Below, in pieces: positions 26,826-38,019 of a DNA stretch of 64,000 nt. Numbering within the stretch: position 1 is the first letter of the stretch; the number at the start of each line of letters is the position of its first letter. The position numbers and the translations under genes are program-made. The notes beneath the pieces were generated by a model. The model made no database searches. It worked only from the letters and a program-made list of their open reading frames with translations, and had not been told where the DNA came from. The DNA lies in the NCBI RefSeq assembly GCF_000380645.1, contig NZ_AQXZ01000018.1, positions 496,001 to 560,000 on the forward strand, in the 5' to 3' direction. Source of the stretch: Smaragdicoccus niigatensis DSM 44881 = NBRC 103563. GTDB taxonomy: Bacteria > Actinomycetota > Actinomycetes > Mycobacteriales > Mycobacteriaceae.

Positions 26826-26886
26826 CGTTGCCCTCCGCTCGCTGGTCCGGCACTTCTGCCCCTACCGTAACGCCAATGCTTTTACT

Positions 26887-29541
26887 TTACGCAGCATCCA
26901 CAGCAACGACACCTCGGCGGATCGCCTTGATCGCGCGCGCCGCTGTGGTGCTGATCTGAGGGTCGTCGGCGCCCTGCTTCAGCTGATCGAGCAGGTCGAT
27001 CACCTGCCGACACCAGCGTACGAAATCGCCTGCCGCGAGGGGAATGCCACGATCCCCGCCCGCCGCGAGCGAGTCCGCAAGACTGCCGCCGCTGGCCCAG
27101 GTGAACGCCGCATGCGCGAAGCCCATGTCCGGTTCGCGAGTGCCCGACAGCTTGTGCCGGGCCTCGTCGTCACGCAGTCCGGCCCAGATGTTCATGGTCT
27201 CGGTCAGTGCGTTCCGGACCCGGGAGTTCAGGCTCGCCGCGCTGTCGTACGCCTTGTCACCCCGAGACTCGTACACCATCGTCGAAACGACGGCCGCCAG
27301 TTCGACGGGGCTCAGACCGGTCCAGGTTCCGTGCCGTAGACACTCGGCGACCAGAAGGTCGGATTCGGAGTACAACCGCGCCAGCCGGTGTCCGGCTTCG
27401 GTCGCCTCACCATCGACGAGGTAGCCGCGATCGGACAGCAGACCGACGATGCGGTCGAAGGTGCGGACGAGTGAGTTCGTGGTGGACGCGACCTTCATCC
27501 GCATCGCGTCGGTCTCGCGCAGAATCCGGTGGTACTGCTCGCCGATCCGGCACATCGCCTCGACATCCGGAGCCCGGTGGCTGGGGTGCGATCGGAGCGC
27601 GCGGCGCAGCAGATTCAGGTCGCGATCGTCGTCCTCCGGCGCTCGCTTCGGCTTGCCCCTCGGCGGACGGATGCCCGTCGAGCGCAAGCCCGAGGCGATG
27701 TCGCGACGCGCCGGCCCCGTGTTGCGTTCCAGATGCCGCGGTAGCCGCATCGTGCCCAGGACCGGAGCCCCGTTCGGCACATCGCCGATCGTGATGCGGC
27801 CAGCCCAGGCACCGTCGGTCACGACGATCGGGCGTGGGTCGCGCTCGTCGCGAGCCGGCTCGATCACGACGGCGATTCCCGCCCGGCGACCGCGCGGAAT
27901 CGAGATGACGTCACCCCGCCGCAGCGTGAACAAGTCCCGCTCAGCGGAGTCGCGCGAGGTCTCCCGCTTCTGCCGGTTGAGCTCGCGTTCCCGATTCTTG
28001 ATGCGCTCGCGGAGTCCGACGTATTCCAGGAAGTCGCCGTCCGGCCGCTCGAGCTGAGTGCGCAGCCGCGCGAGTTGGAAGTCGTTCTTCTCGATTCCCC
28101 GAACCAGACCCACGACCGAGCGATCGGCTTGGAACTGGGCAAACGAACGCTCGAGCAGTTTTCGCGACATGTCGGCGCCGAGATGCCCGATCAGGTTGAT
28201 CGACATGTTGTAGCCCGGCGTGAATGAGCTCTTCAGCGGGTACGTGCGCGTCGACGCGAGGCCCGCCACTCCGGAGGCATTCAGTTCCGGGTACCAGAGG
28301 ACGACGGCATGGCCTTCGACGTCGATACCGCGGCGGCCAGCACGACCCGTGAGCTGCGTGTACTCCCCCGGCGTCAGTTCGACGTGCGCCTCACCGTTGT
28401 ACTTGATGAGCTTTTCGAGAACGACCGTGCGCGCGGGCATGTTGATGCCGAGCGCTAGGGTCTCGGTCGCGAACACGGCCCGGACCAGCCCATTGACGAA
28501 GAGTTCCTCGACCGTGTGCCGGAACGCCGGGAGCATGCCCGCGTGGTGGGCGGCGAACCCGCGGTGCAGCGCCTCGCGCCAATCCCAGAATCCGAGCACC
28601 TCGAGGTCCGCGCGCGGCAGTTCGCCGGTGTGCTTGTTGATGATCTCGTCGATGCGCTCGGCCGCGCTCTCCGGATTGACCCGCAGCCGCGAACCCAGGC
28701 ACTGCTTGACAGCCGCATCGCAGCCCGCACGACTGAAGATGAACGTGATTGCCGGAAGCAGACCTTCCTCGTCGAGCTTGGCGATGACATCCGGCCGCGA
28801 CACCGGCCGGCTCATCCCGCCGCGTCGCCGCGCCCACGGGTCGTTCGCCTCGGACAGCTCACGGTGGCGCAAGTAGCGCACGAGGTCCTCGTCGACGACG
28901 ACCTTCCCGCCGGCCTTCTGATCGAACAGATCGAACAATCGCTTGCCGACGAGAACGTGTTGAAACAGCGGGACCGGGCGAACCTCGTCGACGACGACCG
29001 TCGTGTCGCCGCGGACCGTCTGGATCCACGCGCCGAACTCCTCGGCGTTGCTCACCGTCGCCGAGAGTCCGACGAGGCGCACGTCCTCGGGCAGGTGGAG
29101 GATGACCTCTTCCCACACCGCGCCGCGGAAGCGGTCCGCGAGGTAGTGGACCTCGTCCATCACGACGTAGCTCAGGCTCCGCAGGGTGTCGGAGTTCGCG
29201 TACAGCATGTTGCGCAGGACTTCGGTCGTCATGACGACGACCGACGCCTCGGGGTTGATGCTCTGGTCGCCGGTCAGCAGGCCGACGTTCTCGACGCCGT
29301 AGCTCGCGACGAAATCCGCGTACTTCTGATTGCTCAGCGCCTTGATGGGCGTGGTGTAGAAGCACTTCGTGCCCGAGCGCAGGGCGAGAAACACCGCGAA
29401 TTCACCGGGAACGGTCTTACCGGCACCGGTGGGAGCACAGACGAGAACGCCGTGGCCCGCCTCGAGCGCTGCGCACGCATCTTTCTGGAACCCGTCGAGA
29501 GGAAATTTCAGGCTGGCCTGGTAGTCCTCCAACAGCGTCAT
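26887..29541 (-). CDS. helY: DExH-box RNA helicase HelY (Ski2/Mtr4-like)
   Basis: The 884-residue protein has two RecA domains: Walker [14 protein letters not shown] (about 36-49), [23 protein letters not shown], and the C-terminal motif [20 protein letters not shown]-terminal DSHCT-type helical domain follows ([17 protein letters not shown]...[19 protein letters not shown]). It resembles the yeast exosome helicases Ski2/Mtr4 and Rv2092c. An RNA-unwinding role is expected but its partner in actinomycetes is unclear. The start overlaps the tatC stop by ATGA, so it is coupled to the Tat operon. Confidence 0.94.
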   Translation of the reverse strand: MTLLEDYQASLKFPLDGFQKDACAALEAGHGVLVCAPTGAGKTVPGEFAVFLALRSGTKCFYTTPIKALSNQKYADFVASYGVENVGLLTGDQSINPEASVVVMTTEVLRNMLYANSDTLRSLSYVVMDEVHYLADRFRGAVWEEVILHLPEDVRLVGLSATVSNAEEFGAWIQTVRGDTTVVVDEVRPVPLFQHVLVGKRLFDLFDQKAGGKVVVDEDLVRYLRHRELSEANDPWARRRGGMSRPVSRPDVIAKLDEEGLLPAITFIFSRAGCDAAVKQCLGSRLRVNPESAAERIDEIINKHTGELPRADLEVLGFWDWREALHRGFAAHHAGMLPAFRHTVEELFVNGLVRAVFATETLALGINMPARTVVLEKLIKYNGEAHVELTPGEYTQLTGRAGRRGIDVEGHAVVLWYPELNASGVAGLASTRTYPLKSSFTPGYNMSINLIGHLGADMSRKLLERSFAQFQADRSVVGLVRGIEKNDFQLARLRTQLERPDGDFLEYVGLRERIKNRERELNRQKRETSRDSAERDLFTLRRGDVISIPRGRRAGIAVVIEPARDERDPRPIVVTDGAWAGRITIGDVPNGAPVLGTMRLPRHLERNTGPARRDIASGLRSTGIRPPRGKPKRAPEDDDRDLNLLRRALRSHPSHRAPDVEAMCRIGEQYHRILRETDAMRMKVASTTNSLVRTFDRIVGLLSDRGYLVDGEATEAGHRLARLYSESDLLVAECLRHGTWTGLSPVELAAVVSTMVYESRGDKAYDSAASLNSRVRNALTETMNIWAGLRDDEARHKLSGTREPDMGFAHAAFTWASGGSLADSLAAGGDRGIPLAAGDFVRWCRQVIDLLDQLKQGADDPQISTTAARAIKAIRRGVVAVDAA

Positions 29542-30476
29542 AAGGTCTCGTCCGAGTAGTCCAAAGCTCGGTTCGACGGCTCGACCACCCCGGATGCCTC
29601 GACCTGCGACGGGCCTTCGATCGCCGAGGCCTGGTCGTCAGTCAGCGCGAGTTCGGCCTTGGCGGCGTTGCGCGCTTTGATCCGGTCGTGCACCCGGGCG
29701 AACTGGACGGCGAATTCGAACAGGACCGTCAGCGCGAGCGCGAGGGCGAGCATCGAGAACGGGTCCTGGCCTGGTGTCGCGATCGCCGCGAACACGAACA
29801 AGCCGAAGATCAGACCGCGACGCCATTCCTTGAGCCGCGCGTACGGGAGGATGCCGGCCACATTGAGCGCGACGATGAGCAGCGGAATCTCGAAACTCAC
29901 GCCGAAGATGATCAGCACGTTGATGAGGAATCCGAAGTACTCACCACCGGACAACGCGGTGACCTGCACGTTGTCACCAATGCTGAGCAGGAAGCTCAGG
30001 GCCTTGCTGACGACGACGTACGCGAGTACAGCGCCCGTCATGAACAGGATGCTGCCGAAGAACACGAAGAACATCGCGTAGCGACGTTCTTTCTTGTACA
30101 GACCCGGAGTGATGAAGGCCCACAACTGATAGAGCCACATCGGGCTCGCGAGAACGACGCCCGCGGTGAAGGCGACCTTGAACCGCAGCATGAACTGCTC
30201 AAACGGCTGAATCGCCAGAAGCCGGCATTGGCCGGTGTTCGACAACTCCGCGCGGTACGACGCCGGCAGCGAGCAATAGGGTTCGCGCAGCAGGTCACCG
30301 AGACTTTCCAGCGCGAAGAACGAATGCGAATACCACCAGAAGCCGAAGGCGGTGGTCACGGCGATGGCCGCGACACAGACCAACAGTCTGGTCCGCAGCT
30401 CATGGAGGTGCTCGACCAGCGACATCGTGCCGTCTGGGTTGACCTCTCGGCGCCGACGGCGTAGTGGAATGCGCAC
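29538..30476 (-). CDS. tatC: Twin-arginine translocase subunit TatC
   Basis: The 312-residue polytopic membrane protein recognises twin-arginine signal peptides of folded proteins. It starts with the conserved cytoplasmic [13 protein letters not shown] segment. Six membrane spans follow, with [25 protein letters not shown] and [14 protein letters not shown]. The C-terminal tail is long and acidic (about 60 residues), as in other actinobacteria. It is 21 bases downstream of tatA. No tatB is next to it; actinobacterial tatB usually lies elsewhere. Confidence 0.96.
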   Translation of the reverse strand: MRIPLRRRRREVNPDGTMSLVEHLHELRTRLLVCVAAIAVTTAFGFWWYSHSFFALESLGDLLREPYCSLPASYRAELSNTGQCRLLAIQPFEQFMLRFKVAFTAGVVLASPMWLYQLWAFITPGLYKKERRYAMFFVFFGSILFMTGAVLAYVVVSKALSFLLSIGDNVQVTALSGGEYFGFLINVLIIFGVSFEIPLLIVALNVAGILPYARLKEWRRGLIFGLFVFAAIATPGQDPFSMLALALALTVLFEFAVQFARVHDRIKARNAAKAELALTDDQASAIEGPSQVEASGVVEPSNRALDYSDETL

Positions 30477-30497
30477 TTCGTGTGCTCTGTACCCGAT

Positions 30498-30770
30498 CTA
30501 GTGTTCGGTGTAGCCCGACTGCTGCTCCGGCTGCGGCTTCGGCTGAACCGGGCTTGGTGCCGGCGCGGGCGACGGAAGCTGTGCCTGCGGTGCCGCCTGC
30601 GGTGCCGCCTGCGGTGCACCACCCTCGGAGTTCATTTCCTTCATCTCGCTCTTGAGAATCCGCATCGACCGGCCAAGTCCTCGAGCTGCGTCTGGCAGCT
30701 TCTTCGAGCCGAACAGGATCACCACAACGAGCAGCACGATAAGCCAGTGCCAAATACTCAAACTGCCCAT
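30498..30770 (-). CDS. tatA: Twin-arginine translocase subunit TatA
   Basis: The 90-residue protein has one N-terminal membrane helix ([17 protein letters not shown]), the hinge [13 protein letters not shown], and the amphipathic helix ([13 protein letters not shown]). The C-terminus is Gln/Ala/Pro-rich. It forms the pore for folded proteins with TatC. The order tatA-tatC-helY is conserved with M. tuberculosis. A gap of 76 bases separates it from pafC. Confidence 0.95.
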   Translation of the reverse strand: MGSLSIWHWLIVLLVVVILFGSKKLPDAARGLGRSMRILKSEMKEMNSEGGAPQAAPQAAPQAQLPSPAPAPSPVQPKPQPEQQSGYTEH

Positions 30771-30846
30771 GTCTTCTTTCCTCCGCTCTCGAACCCCACC
30801 GATGCTACCCGAGCAAGTGTTCCCTCAGCTGGTCTCAACCGGCCCG

Positions 30847-31791
30847 TTACCTGTAAGCCTCCAGTGCAGCTGCCGCGCGCTGGCGGACCGCGTGCGCCAG
30901 GGACGTGGGCTCGATCACTGTGACATCAGCACCGAACCCCAAAACGAGGCGAACCATCCACTCCGTCGTGCCATAGCTCATCGACGCCGTGACGTTGCCT
31001 TCATTATCGCGCGCGATGACGTCCATCGGATATTGGTCGACGACCCAGGCACACCCAGCAGCGATCCGAAGTGTCGCCTTCGGGAGGTCGGCGTCTCCGT
31101 GGAACAGTTCGAGGCCTTCGTCGGCAGCGGGGCGCTGTTTCGGCGTCGACGGCTCGTCGAGCACCTCGGCCGATTCGATCCGGTCGAAGCGGAACAACCG
31201 CACGTCCTCGGCCTGACGACACCACGCCTGCAGGTAGCCCTGGCCGTCGATGAGGCGCGGCTGGATCGGGTCGACGGTCCGCTCGGTCACGGCATCGCGG
31301 CTCGCCGAGTAGTACTTCAGACGCAGCGCCCGGTGGTCGCGCAGACCAGCACGAACGTTCGCGACCGCGGGCGAGTCCCCCGAGACAACCGGCTCCGCAG
31401 CCGCCGCCCTCGACGACACCCCGGCGGCCGACTCGATCTTCGCCAGCGCCGACTCGACCGCGGTCGTGTCGACGACGCCCTTGACGTCCGAGAGTGCACG
31501 CAGGGCGAGGGTCAGCGCGCCGGCTTCCTCCGCCGTGAGCCGCAGCGGACGTTCGAGGCCGGCCGACCGATAGACCGACACGGTGTCCCGGTCGAAGACG
31601 ATGTCGATCTCGAGACCCTCGCGGCCCGGCAGCTTGCAGTACCAGAGGAGATTGAGGTCGCTCTCGAGCTGCTTGATCGTGACGCCGAGGTCCTTAGCCG
31701 CCTTGTCCTTCGAGACCCCTTGGTGGGCAAGGAAGTACGGCACCATGTTCAGCAGCCGGCGGCTACGGAGGTCGGCGTTGTTCAAGCTCAC
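30847..31791 (-). CDS. pafC: WYL-domain transcriptional regulator PafC
   Basis: The 314-residue protein has an N-terminal winged helix (RRLLNMVPYFLAHQGVSKDKAAKDLGVTIKQLESDLNLLWYCKLPG). A WYL domain follows (LQAWCRQAEDVRLFRFDRIES) and a C-terminal WCX region. With PafB it forms the activator of the LexA-independent DNA-damage response in mycobacteria. It overlaps the pafB stop by ATGA. Confidence 0.93.
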   Translation of the reverse strand: MSLNNADLRSRRLLNMVPYFLAHQGVSKDKAAKDLGVTIKQLESDLNLLWYCKLPGREGLEIDIVFDRDTVSVYRSAGLERPLRLTAEEAGALTLALRALSDVKGVVDTTAVESALAKIESAAGVSSRAAAAEPVVSGDSPAVANVRAGLRDHRALRLKYYSASRDAVTERTVDPIQPRLIDGQGYLQAWCRQAEDVRLFRFDRIESAEVLDEPSTPKQRPAADEGLELFHGDADLPKATLRIAAGCAWVVDQYPMDVIARDNEGNVTASMSYGTTEWMVRLVLGFGADVTVIEPTSLAHAVRQRAAAALEAYR

Positions 31792-32780
31792 TGAGTAACC
31801 CCCGCTGCCTCGCTCGCCCCCGCCACCCCGCGAAGTCGAGCGATGATCTCCGTCCGGAGCGACTCCGGTTCCAGCACAACCGCATCCGGACCCAGCCCGG
31901 CGAGTAAACGCGCCAGCCAGTCCGATCCGCGAAGTTCAAGGTCGATCACGTCGCCGGGCCGCCCCGCGAGTTCGCGGGACTCGGTGACCGTGCCGATGAG
32001 CCGGATGTCCCGGCCGCGACCCTCGGCAACCCACACGCGCGCCATTCCGACGGTTTCGCCCATGACGGCGTCGCGGACGATCTGCCGAACGTCGGTATCC
32101 GCCGGAATAGGCACCTCTGCCGTGCCCGTGGTTCGAACGTCGTCACCCATCCGCGAGACGCGGAATGTCCGCACATCGTTGCGAGCGTGGTCGTGGCCGA
32201 CGAAATACCACCGCCCGTCATACGACACGAGACCCCACGGGTCGACGGTGCGGGTGGTGACCGTCGTGCCGCCGGCGGTCCGGTGTTCGAACGCGACGGT
32301 CTGTCCCGATTCGACCGCCGACTTCAGCAAGCGGATCACCTGCTCGGAACCGGTGTTCCGCGCCGGCAGCGGCGACACGATCGTCGGCACGTCGTCCGAG
32401 ATCTCGACTCCGGAAGCGCGCAGCTTCAGCACAGCACCCTGTACCGCAGTCGACAGCTCGCGCGAACCCCACAGTTGCGAGGCAACGTTGACCGCGGCAG
32501 CCTCTTCAGAGGTCAGCGTGATCGGCGCGAGTTCGGCCTGACGGCGGCGGATCTTGTAGCCCTCGGTGAGGTCCCACATGGACTTGTCGACCTCGATGGG
32601 AATGCCCATGTCGCGAAGGTCGGCCTTGTCGCGCTCGAACATCCGCTTGAATGCCTCATCCGAGGTGGTCTCGTCATAGCCGTCGACCGTCTTCTTGATG
32701 CTCTCCGCCGACAGATACGTGTTCGTGTACAGCAGAGCGATGTAGAGGTTGATCAACCGCGCGTGCTTCTGTGTCGCCAC
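31788..32780 (-). CDS. pafB: WYL-domain transcriptional regulator PafB
   Basis: The 330-residue partner of PafC begins with a winged helix domain (RLINLYIALLYTNTYLSAESIKKTVDGYDETTSDEAFKRMFERDKADLRDMGIPIE). Its WYL core is VDPWGLVSYDGRWYFVGHDHARNDVRTFRVSRMG, with the W-Y-F run that gives the domain its name. PafBC is thought to sense single-stranded DNA. The gene is 45 bases downstream of pafA on the same strand. Confidence 0.94.
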   Translation of the reverse strand: MATQKHARLINLYIALLYTNTYLSAESIKKTVDGYDETTSDEAFKRMFERDKADLRDMGIPIEVDKSMWDLTEGYKIRRRQAELAPITLTSEEAAAVNVASQLWGSRELSTAVQGAVLKLRASGVEISDDVPTIVSPLPARNTGSEQVIRLLKSAVESGQTVAFEHRTAGGTTVTTRTVDPWGLVSYDGRWYFVGHDHARNDVRTFRVSRMGDDVRTTGTAEVPIPADTDVRQIVRDAVMGETVGMARVWVAEGRGRDIRLIGTVTESRELAGRPGDVIDLELRGSDWLARLLAGLGPDAVVLEPESLRTEIIARLRGVAGASEAAGVTQ

Positions 32781-32825
32781 TCACACAGGTTAGAAGGTGT
32801 CATCGCTGCACGTGACGAAGGCACG

Positions 32826-34184
32826 CTACATCGATGCGATCAAACGTTCGACTCGCTCATCGACTGACCGGAACGGGTCCTTGCACAGCACGGTCCGCTG
32901 AGCCTGGTCGTTGAGCTTGAGGTGCACCCAGTCGACGGTGAAATCACGGTTCGCAGCCTGAGCCGCAGCGATGAACTCGCCGCGAAGCTTCGCGCGCGTC
33001 GTCTGCGGTGGCGTGTTGACCGCCTCGTCGACGGCCTCGTCCTCGGTCACCCGCTTCGCCAGCCCCTTGCGCTGCAGGAGGTCGAACACGCCGCGGCCGC
33101 GTTTGATGTCGTGGTACGCGAGGTCCAACTGTGCGATCTTCGGGTCGGAGAGATCGAGGTCGTACTTGTCCTGGTAGCGCTGGAACAACTTGCGCTTGAT
33201 GACCCAGTCGATCTCGGTGTCCACCTTCGCGAAATCCTGCGCCTCGACCGCGTCGAGCATGCGTCCCCACAGGTCGACGACCTGGTTGACGGCTTCGTCG
33301 TGCGGACGGTTCTTGAGGTGTTCGATCGCGCGGGCGTGGTACTCACGCTGGATGTCGAGCGCGCTGGCCTGACGCCCACCGGCGAGACGTACGGGCTTTC
33401 GACCGGTCATGTCGTGGCTGACCTCGCGGATCGCGCGGATCGGATTGTCGAGTGCGAAGTCGCGGAAGGAGACCCCTTCCTCGATCATCTCGAGCACCAG
33501 CGCCGCCGTACCGACCTTGAGCATCGTGGTCGTTTCCGACATGTTCGAGTCGCCGACGATCACATGCAGTCGGCGGTACTTCTCGGCGTCGGCATGCGGC
33601 TCATCGCGGGTGTTGATGATCGGGCGCGAGCGGGTCGTCGCGGAGGAGACACCCTCCCAGATGTGCTCGGCGCGCTGCGACAAACAGAACGTGGCCGACT
33701 TCGGAGTTTGCAGAATCTTGCCCGCTCCGCAGATCAGCTGACGCGTGACGAGGAACGGAAGCAGCACGTCCGAGATCCGCGTGAACTCGCCCTGGCGCAC
33801 CACGAGGTAGTTCTCGTGGCAGCCGTACGAGTTGCCGGCGGAGTCGGTGTTGTTCTTGAAGAGGTAGATCTGGCCGCCGATCCCCTCTTCGGCCAGCCGG
33901 TTCTCCGCGTCGATCAAGAGGTCTTCGAGGACCCGCTCACCGGCGCGGTCGTGCGTTACCAGTTGGGCGAGGCTGTCGCATTCCGCGGTCGCGTATTCGG
34001 GGTGCGAACCGACGTCCAAGTACAGCCGAGCACCGTTGCGGAGGAACACATTCGACGAGCGCCCCCACGACACGACGCGGCGAAAGAGATACCGCGCCAC
34101 CTCATCTGGGCTGAGACGTCGATGTCCGTGGAAGGTGCAGGTGACACCGAATTCAGTCTCAATACCCATGATCCGTCTCTGCAC
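32826..34184 (-). CDS. pafA: Pup--protein ligase PafA
   Basis: From GTG 34184 the product is 452 residues, the same length as M. tuberculosis PafA, with which its ends align closely. It joins the C-terminal glutamate of Pup to substrate lysines with ATP. Catalytic residues are visible: Glu9 in MGIETEFGV for magnesium/ATP and Asp57 in [34 protein letters not shown] and [31 protein letters not shown] form the glutamine-synthetase-like core. It is the first gene of the pafA-pafB-pafC run. Confidence 0.97.
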   Translation of the reverse strand: MQRRIMGIETEFGVTCTFHGHRRLSPDEVARYLFRRVVSWGRSSNVFLRNGARLYLDVGSHPEYATAECDSLAQLVTHDRAGERVLEDLLIDAENRLAEEGIGGQIYLFKNNTDSAGNSYGCHENYLVVRQGEFTRISDVLLPFLVTRQLICGAGKILQTPKSATFCLSQRAEHIWEGVSSATTRSRPIINTRDEPHADAEKYRRLHVIVGDSNMSETTTMLKVGTAALVLEMIEEGVSFRDFALDNPIRAIREVSHDMTGRKPVRLAGGRQASALDIQREYHARAIEHLKNRPHDEAVNQVVDLWGRMLDAVEAQDFAKVDTEIDWVIKRKLFQRYQDKYDLDLSDPKIAQLDLAYHDIKRGRGVFDLLQRKGLAKRVTEDEAVDEAVNTPPQTTRAKLRGEFIAAAQAANRDFTVDWVHLKLNDQAQRTVLCKDPFRSVDERVERLIASM

Positions 34185-34248
34185 AATATCGACAGTACAG
34201 CGGTATAGGGCGCCGTGCCGGGGCATCACGGTGAGGAGATTCCCGTTG

Positions 34249-36534
34249 CTAACGGGGCAGTTTCAGCCTCTTGAGCGACAACGCATTCACCGCGACGATC
34301 AGGCTCGACCCCGACATCGACATCGCCGCCACCTCCGGACGGAGCGTCAACCCGAACGACGGCGCGAAGACGCCGGCCGCGATGGGCAGCGCGATCGTGT
34401 TGTAGCCGACTGCCCACGCGAGATTCTGGTGCATCTTGCGGAGAGTTCCGCGACCGATGCGCAGTGCGGTCGGCACGTCCAGCGGGTCCGAACGCATGAG
34501 CACGATGTCCGCAGTTTCGATTGCCACGTCCGTGCCCGCGCCGATGGCGATACCGAGATCGGCCTGGGCGAGAGCGGGCGCATCGTTCACGCCGTCCCCG
34601 ACCATGGCGACCGTGCGACCCGCTCCTTGAAGCTCGGCGATTTTGGCCGCCTTGTCCCCAGGAAGAACATCGGCGATCACGGTGTCGATGCCCAGACCAG
34701 CGGCGATCCGCTCACCGGTGGCGCGATTGTCGCCGGTCAGCACCACGACCTCGACGCCCATCTCGTGCAACGCGGTAACGGCCGCTTCGGACGTCGGACG
34801 CGGTGCATCAGCGATCGCGATGACTCCGACGACAGTTCCGTCGACCGCGGCGAAGATAGCCGTGTGTCCAGTCGCGGCGAGTCGTTCGCGAGCGGTCGCC
34901 AATTCCCCGAGTGCGATCCCCTTTCGCTCGAGCAGCCGCCGGTTTCCCACTGCCACGCGGCGTCCACCAACGCTGGCGATCGCACCCTCTCCGGAAACGT
35001 TCTCGAAGTCGACCGCCGGGACGACCTCGACGTCGGATGCCCGCCGAATGATCGCCTTGGCGAGCGGATGCTCGGACTCTCGTTCCACTGCGGCGACCAA
35101 CTTCAGCAATTCGGACTCGGGAAACGCCGGCACCGTGACGATCTCGGTGACCTCCGGTTCACCCTTGGTGAGCGTGCCGGTCTTGTCGAAAACCACGGTG
35201 TCGATCCGCGCAGACATCTCGATCGCCACCGCGGATTTGAACAGGACACCGCGTTTGGCACCGAGTCCGGACCCGACCATGATCGCCGTCGGAGTCGCGA
35301 GTCCCAACGCATCCGGGCAGGTGATGACCACGACGGTGATCGCGAACAGGATCGCCGAGGAGAACGGCCGGTCGGAGAACAGCAACCACGCGGCCAGGGT
35401 GAGCCCACCGCCGACGAGTGCCACCAAGACGAGCCAGAATGCTGCGCGATCGGCGAGTCGCTGACCTGGGGCCTTCGAGTTCTGGGCTTCCTGGACGAGT
35501 TTGACGATCTGTGCGAGCGCAGTGTCCGAACCGACCTTCGTGGCACGCACCCGCAACGACCCGTTGAGGTTGATCGTCGCGCCGATGACCTCGGCACCGG
35601 GCTCCTTGTGCACCGGCAGGCTTTCCCCGGTGACCATCGACTCGTCGACCTCACCGGCGCCCTCCTCGACCCGGCCGTCGACGGCGATCTTCGCACCCGG
35701 CCGGACGACAAGCAGGTCGTCGACCAGCACTCCGGAGGTCGGCACCTCGACCTCGGCACCATCGCGCACCACGGTGGCCTTAGGCGGCGCGAGGTTGAGC
35801 AGGGCACGTATCGCGTCGTTCGCACCGCCCCTCGCCCGCATCTCGAACCAGTGCCCGAGCAGCACGAACGAGGCGAGCATCGTCGCGGCTTCGTAGAACA
35901 CGTCGCCGCCGCCGGTGAGCGTGATGATCAGCGAATATCCCCAGCCGGTGCCGATCGCGACGGCCACGAGAACCATCATGTCGAGAGTTCTGCGACGCAG
36001 CGCCCGGAACGCACCGTCGAAGAAGATCCAGCTCGAGTAGAAGATCACCGGCAGACTCAGCAGAAGCGTGAACACGTCTGTACGCACACCGAACGGGGTG
36101 GGCAGGTCCCGGCCGATCATCTCGGCCCCCATCGGCGACCACAGCATGATCGGAATCGAGAACACCGCGGCTACGAGGAACCTGTTCCGCATGTCCGCGA
36201 CCATCGCCGCCATCGACATCCCGCCGTGGCCGCCGTGCCCCATCGCGGCATGATCCATCGCCGCGTGGTCGTCCATCGGGACGCACAGGTGAGCGGGCAC
36301 CGACTCCCCCGCACAGTGCAATCCGCACTCGCGCACCCAGTTCGACAAGTCCGAGACCGACGTGCGCTGTGGGTCGTACGTGACGGTCGCGGACTGAGCG
36401 ACCGGGTTGGGCGAGACGTCGACAACGCCGGGGCGTTGTCCGAGAACGGCTTTGGTGGTGGCTTGTTGACTTGCCCAGTGCACTCCACTGACGTCGAGAA
36501 CGACGGTGGCAAGACCCTGGCTGTGGTGGTCCAT
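34249..36534 (-). CDS. P1B-type heavy-metal (copper) transporting ATPase with CPD motif
   Basis: The 761-residue pump has a degenerate N-terminal HMA-like domain without CxxC and a Met/His-rich segment ([19 protein letters not shown], 88-106). Eight predicted membrane helices follow. The actuator motif is TGES (302-305), the phosphorylated Asp450 lies in DKTGTLT, and [12 protein letters not shown] is intact. The membrane metal site reads Cys406-Pro407-Asp408 where copper pumps have CPC. Tyr711-Asn712 and the MxxSS run at 740-744, both copper-type, are kept. It should export copper or a related metal. It starts 4 bases after the lipoprotein stop, in a copper operon. Confidence 0.9.
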   Translation of the reverse strand: MDHHSQGLATVVLDVSGVHWASQQATTKAVLGQRPGVVDVSPNPVAQSATVTYDPQRTSVSDLSNWVRECGLHCAGESVPAHLCVPMDDHAAMDHAAMGHGGHGGMSMAAMVADMRNRFLVAAVFSIPIMLWSPMGAEMIGRDLPTPFGVRTDVFTLLLSLPVIFYSSWIFFDGAFRALRRRTLDMMVLVAVAIGTGWGYSLIITLTGGGDVFYEAATMLASFVLLGHWFEMRARGGANDAIRALLNLAPPKATVVRDGAEVEVPTSGVLVDDLLVVRPGAKIAVDGRVEEGAGEVDESMVTGESLPVHKEPGAEVIGATINLNGSLRVRATKVGSDTALAQIVKLVQEAQNSKAPGQRLADRAAFWLVLVALVGGGLTLAAWLLFSDRPFSSAILFAITVVVITCPDALGLATPTAIMVGSGLGAKRGVLFKSAVAIEMSARIDTVVFDKTGTLTKGEPEVTEIVTVPAFPESELLKLVAAVERESEHPLAKAIIRRASDVEVVPAVDFENVSGEGAIASVGGRRVAVGNRRLLERKGIALGELATARERLAATGHTAIFAAVDGTVVGVIAIADAPRPTSEAAVTALHEMGVEVVVLTGDNRATGERIAAGLGIDTVIADVLPGDKAAKIAELQGAGRTVAMVGDGVNDAPALAQADLGIAIGAGTDVAIETADIVLMRSDPLDVPTALRIGRGTLRKMHQNLAWAVGYNTIALPIAAGVFAPSFGLTLRPEVAAMSMSGSSLIVAVNALSLKRLKLPR

Positions 36535-36538
36535 GGCC

Positions 36539-37411
36539 TTACACCGTCATCGTGATCGCGGCGGTGTGCAGGACGCCATCAACCTGGAATTGAATGAACA
36601 ACCTCCAGTTGCCCGCCTTCGGGAAGTTGGCCGCGAAGTCGAGTTCCGGTCCGCCGCTGTTGCCTGTCACCGGGTTCTCTGGGTGCAAGTGGGCGATTGC
36701 CAGGTCCCGCTCGTGGATTGCCGTGAGGTGCGCGTAGCTCTCGAGGTAAGGCTGCAGGTTGCTGACCGGCTGGCCGTCCTTCGTGATCGTCACGGTCAAT
36801 GGCATCCCGTGGCCGGCCATCATCCCCGAACCGGTGTCGAGAGTGACGGTGTAGCCGTCGGCGACCGTGCTCGGCGACGCTGCGGGCAGTGGTGCGTGGA
36901 CGTAGTCGCCCGGCACCGTCACCGGCACGGACAGGATCGGCGTGACTGGTCTGCCGTCCGTTCCGTCGGCGGTGAACTGGATGTAGAAGCGGTGGTTGCC
37001 GGGGTCGAGTGACGCGAGATCCACCGTCCAGGTGCCATCGGCTGCCCTGGTGGGATGAAGGTGTTGATAGCCGGTCAAGTCGTCGCGGACCGCGTAGAAA
37101 TGCATGAGCTTCGTCTGCTCCGGAGTGAATCGGGTGACCGGTTTGCCGTCGGGACCGATGACCTGGAAGGTCCAGGTCTGCGGCTTACCGCTGGTCAGGA
37201 CCACGTCTCCGGGTTTGAACGTGAGGCCGTACTCGGTGTCGGACAAGCCGTCACCGGTCGCCATGTCATGCGCACCCGGCATGGTGGTCGTCATGTTCAT
37301 GCCCGGCATCGAGGTGGTCGGTTCGCTGTTGCCGCACGCGGAGAGGGTCAGCAGCGACGCCGACGCGAGTGCTGCCGCGACGAGTTTGAAGGTCGAAAGT
37401 GACGCGTTCAT
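36539..37411 (-). CDS. Copper-island lipoprotein with Met-rich N-terminus
   Basis: ATG 37411 gives 290 residues with a lipobox (LSACGNS). A methionine-rich stretch ([14 protein letters not shown]) suits copper binding outside the cell. The rest forms two beta-sandwich-like halves, with [17 protein letters not shown] and [19 protein letters not shown]. Both halves hold HLHP, so they look like an internal duplication. It is a secreted metal-binding lipoprotein by inference. It is tightly linked to the P-type ATPase and probably transcribed with the DUF6153 gene upstream. Confidence 0.8.
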   Translation of the reverse strand: MNASLSTFKLVAAALASASLLTLSACGNSEPTTSMPGMNMTTTMPGAHDMATGDGLSDTEYGLTFKPGDVVLTSGKPQTWTFQVIGPDGKPVTRFTPEQTKLMHFYAVRDDLTGYQHLHPTRAADGTWTVDLASLDPGNHRFYIQFTADGTDGRPVTPILSVPVTVPGDYVHAPLPAASPSTVADGYTVTLDTGSGMMAGHGMPLTVTITKDGQPVSNLQPYLESYAHLTAIHERDLAIAHLHPENPVTGNSGGPELDFAANFPKAGNWRLFIQFQVDGVLHTAAITMTV

Positions 37412-37529
37412 CAAGAGTGTGCTTTCTGTGGGCGGACGCGCACCATCAGCCGCGTCCGGGAAGGAATCGTGAGTCCGCAGCGCGGAGCGCACGATCCCGC
37501 CCGGAATCACGCACCCGCGCAGAGGCTCC

Positions 37530-37958
37530 TCACGTCCTCGACACACACACCAGTTGAAGTAATCGCACACCCGTGACGGGTGGTCCGCGGAGCCAATCCG
37601 AACTGCGGCGGACCGCGGCAAGTCCCAGAAGCGCCACTACGGACAGCGACGCGAAGGACACCAACGCCAGGATCAGTGAAGTGACCGGACCGCGGGGAAT
37701 CGTCGCAACACACTCGCTTGCGTGCGCGCAGTGCAACAGCGAAACCGTAAGCACCGGCCCCATCTGAAGCAGGTCAGAGGCTGCCACCATGGAGGTGACC
37801 TCCGCAGCATGATGGTGGTCGACCGCCGACGAGGAACCGTCGAAGTCCGCGCACGCACCGGCATGAGTCAGTCCGTGCATCGCGAACAGTCCCACGAGCA
37901 CGAGCGCCGCGATCACGCCACGGAACGACGGCCGTGTACTCGTGACCTGCGTCGACAA
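37530..37958 (-). CDS. DUF6153-like small membrane protein, His/Cys-rich
   Basis: The 142-residue protein has an N-terminal hydrophobic segment (GVIAALVLVGLFAMHGLTHAG), an outer loop with likely metal ligands (CADF, VDHHHAAE, LLHCAHASEC) and a second membrane segment (SLILALVSFASLSVVALLGLAA). This is the pattern of DUF6153/LpqS-like proteins that occur with copper genes in actinobacteria. A RicR/CsoR-like palindrome lies 35-49 bases upstream of the start, so it probably opens a copper-induced operon. Confidence 0.75.
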   Translation of the reverse strand: MSTQVTSTRPSFRGVIAALVLVGLFAMHGLTHAGACADFDGSSSAVDHHHAAEVTSMVAASDLLQMGPVLTVSLLHCAHASECVATIPRGPVTSLILALVSFASLSVVALLGLAAVRRSSDWLRGPPVTGVRLLQLVCVSRT

Positions 37959-37991
37959 CGTTCCTCCCAGGCGGACCCATCTTCTCGAGAC

Positions 37992-38008
37992 ATACCCTAC
38001 CCGGGTAT
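37992..38008. promoter_or_regulatory. RicR/CsoR-like copper operator
   Basis: The palindrome ATACCC-TACCC-GGGTAT occupies 37992-38008. It fits the TACCC-N5-GGGTA motif described for the mycobacterial copper repressor RicR (a CsoR-family protein). It lies 34 bases before the DUF6153 start, in the position of a promoter-blocking operator for the minus-strand copper operon. No csoR or ricR gene is in the window, so the repressor must be encoded elsewhere. Confidence 0.7.
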
Positions 38009-38019
38009 CTGCTGCCGGG

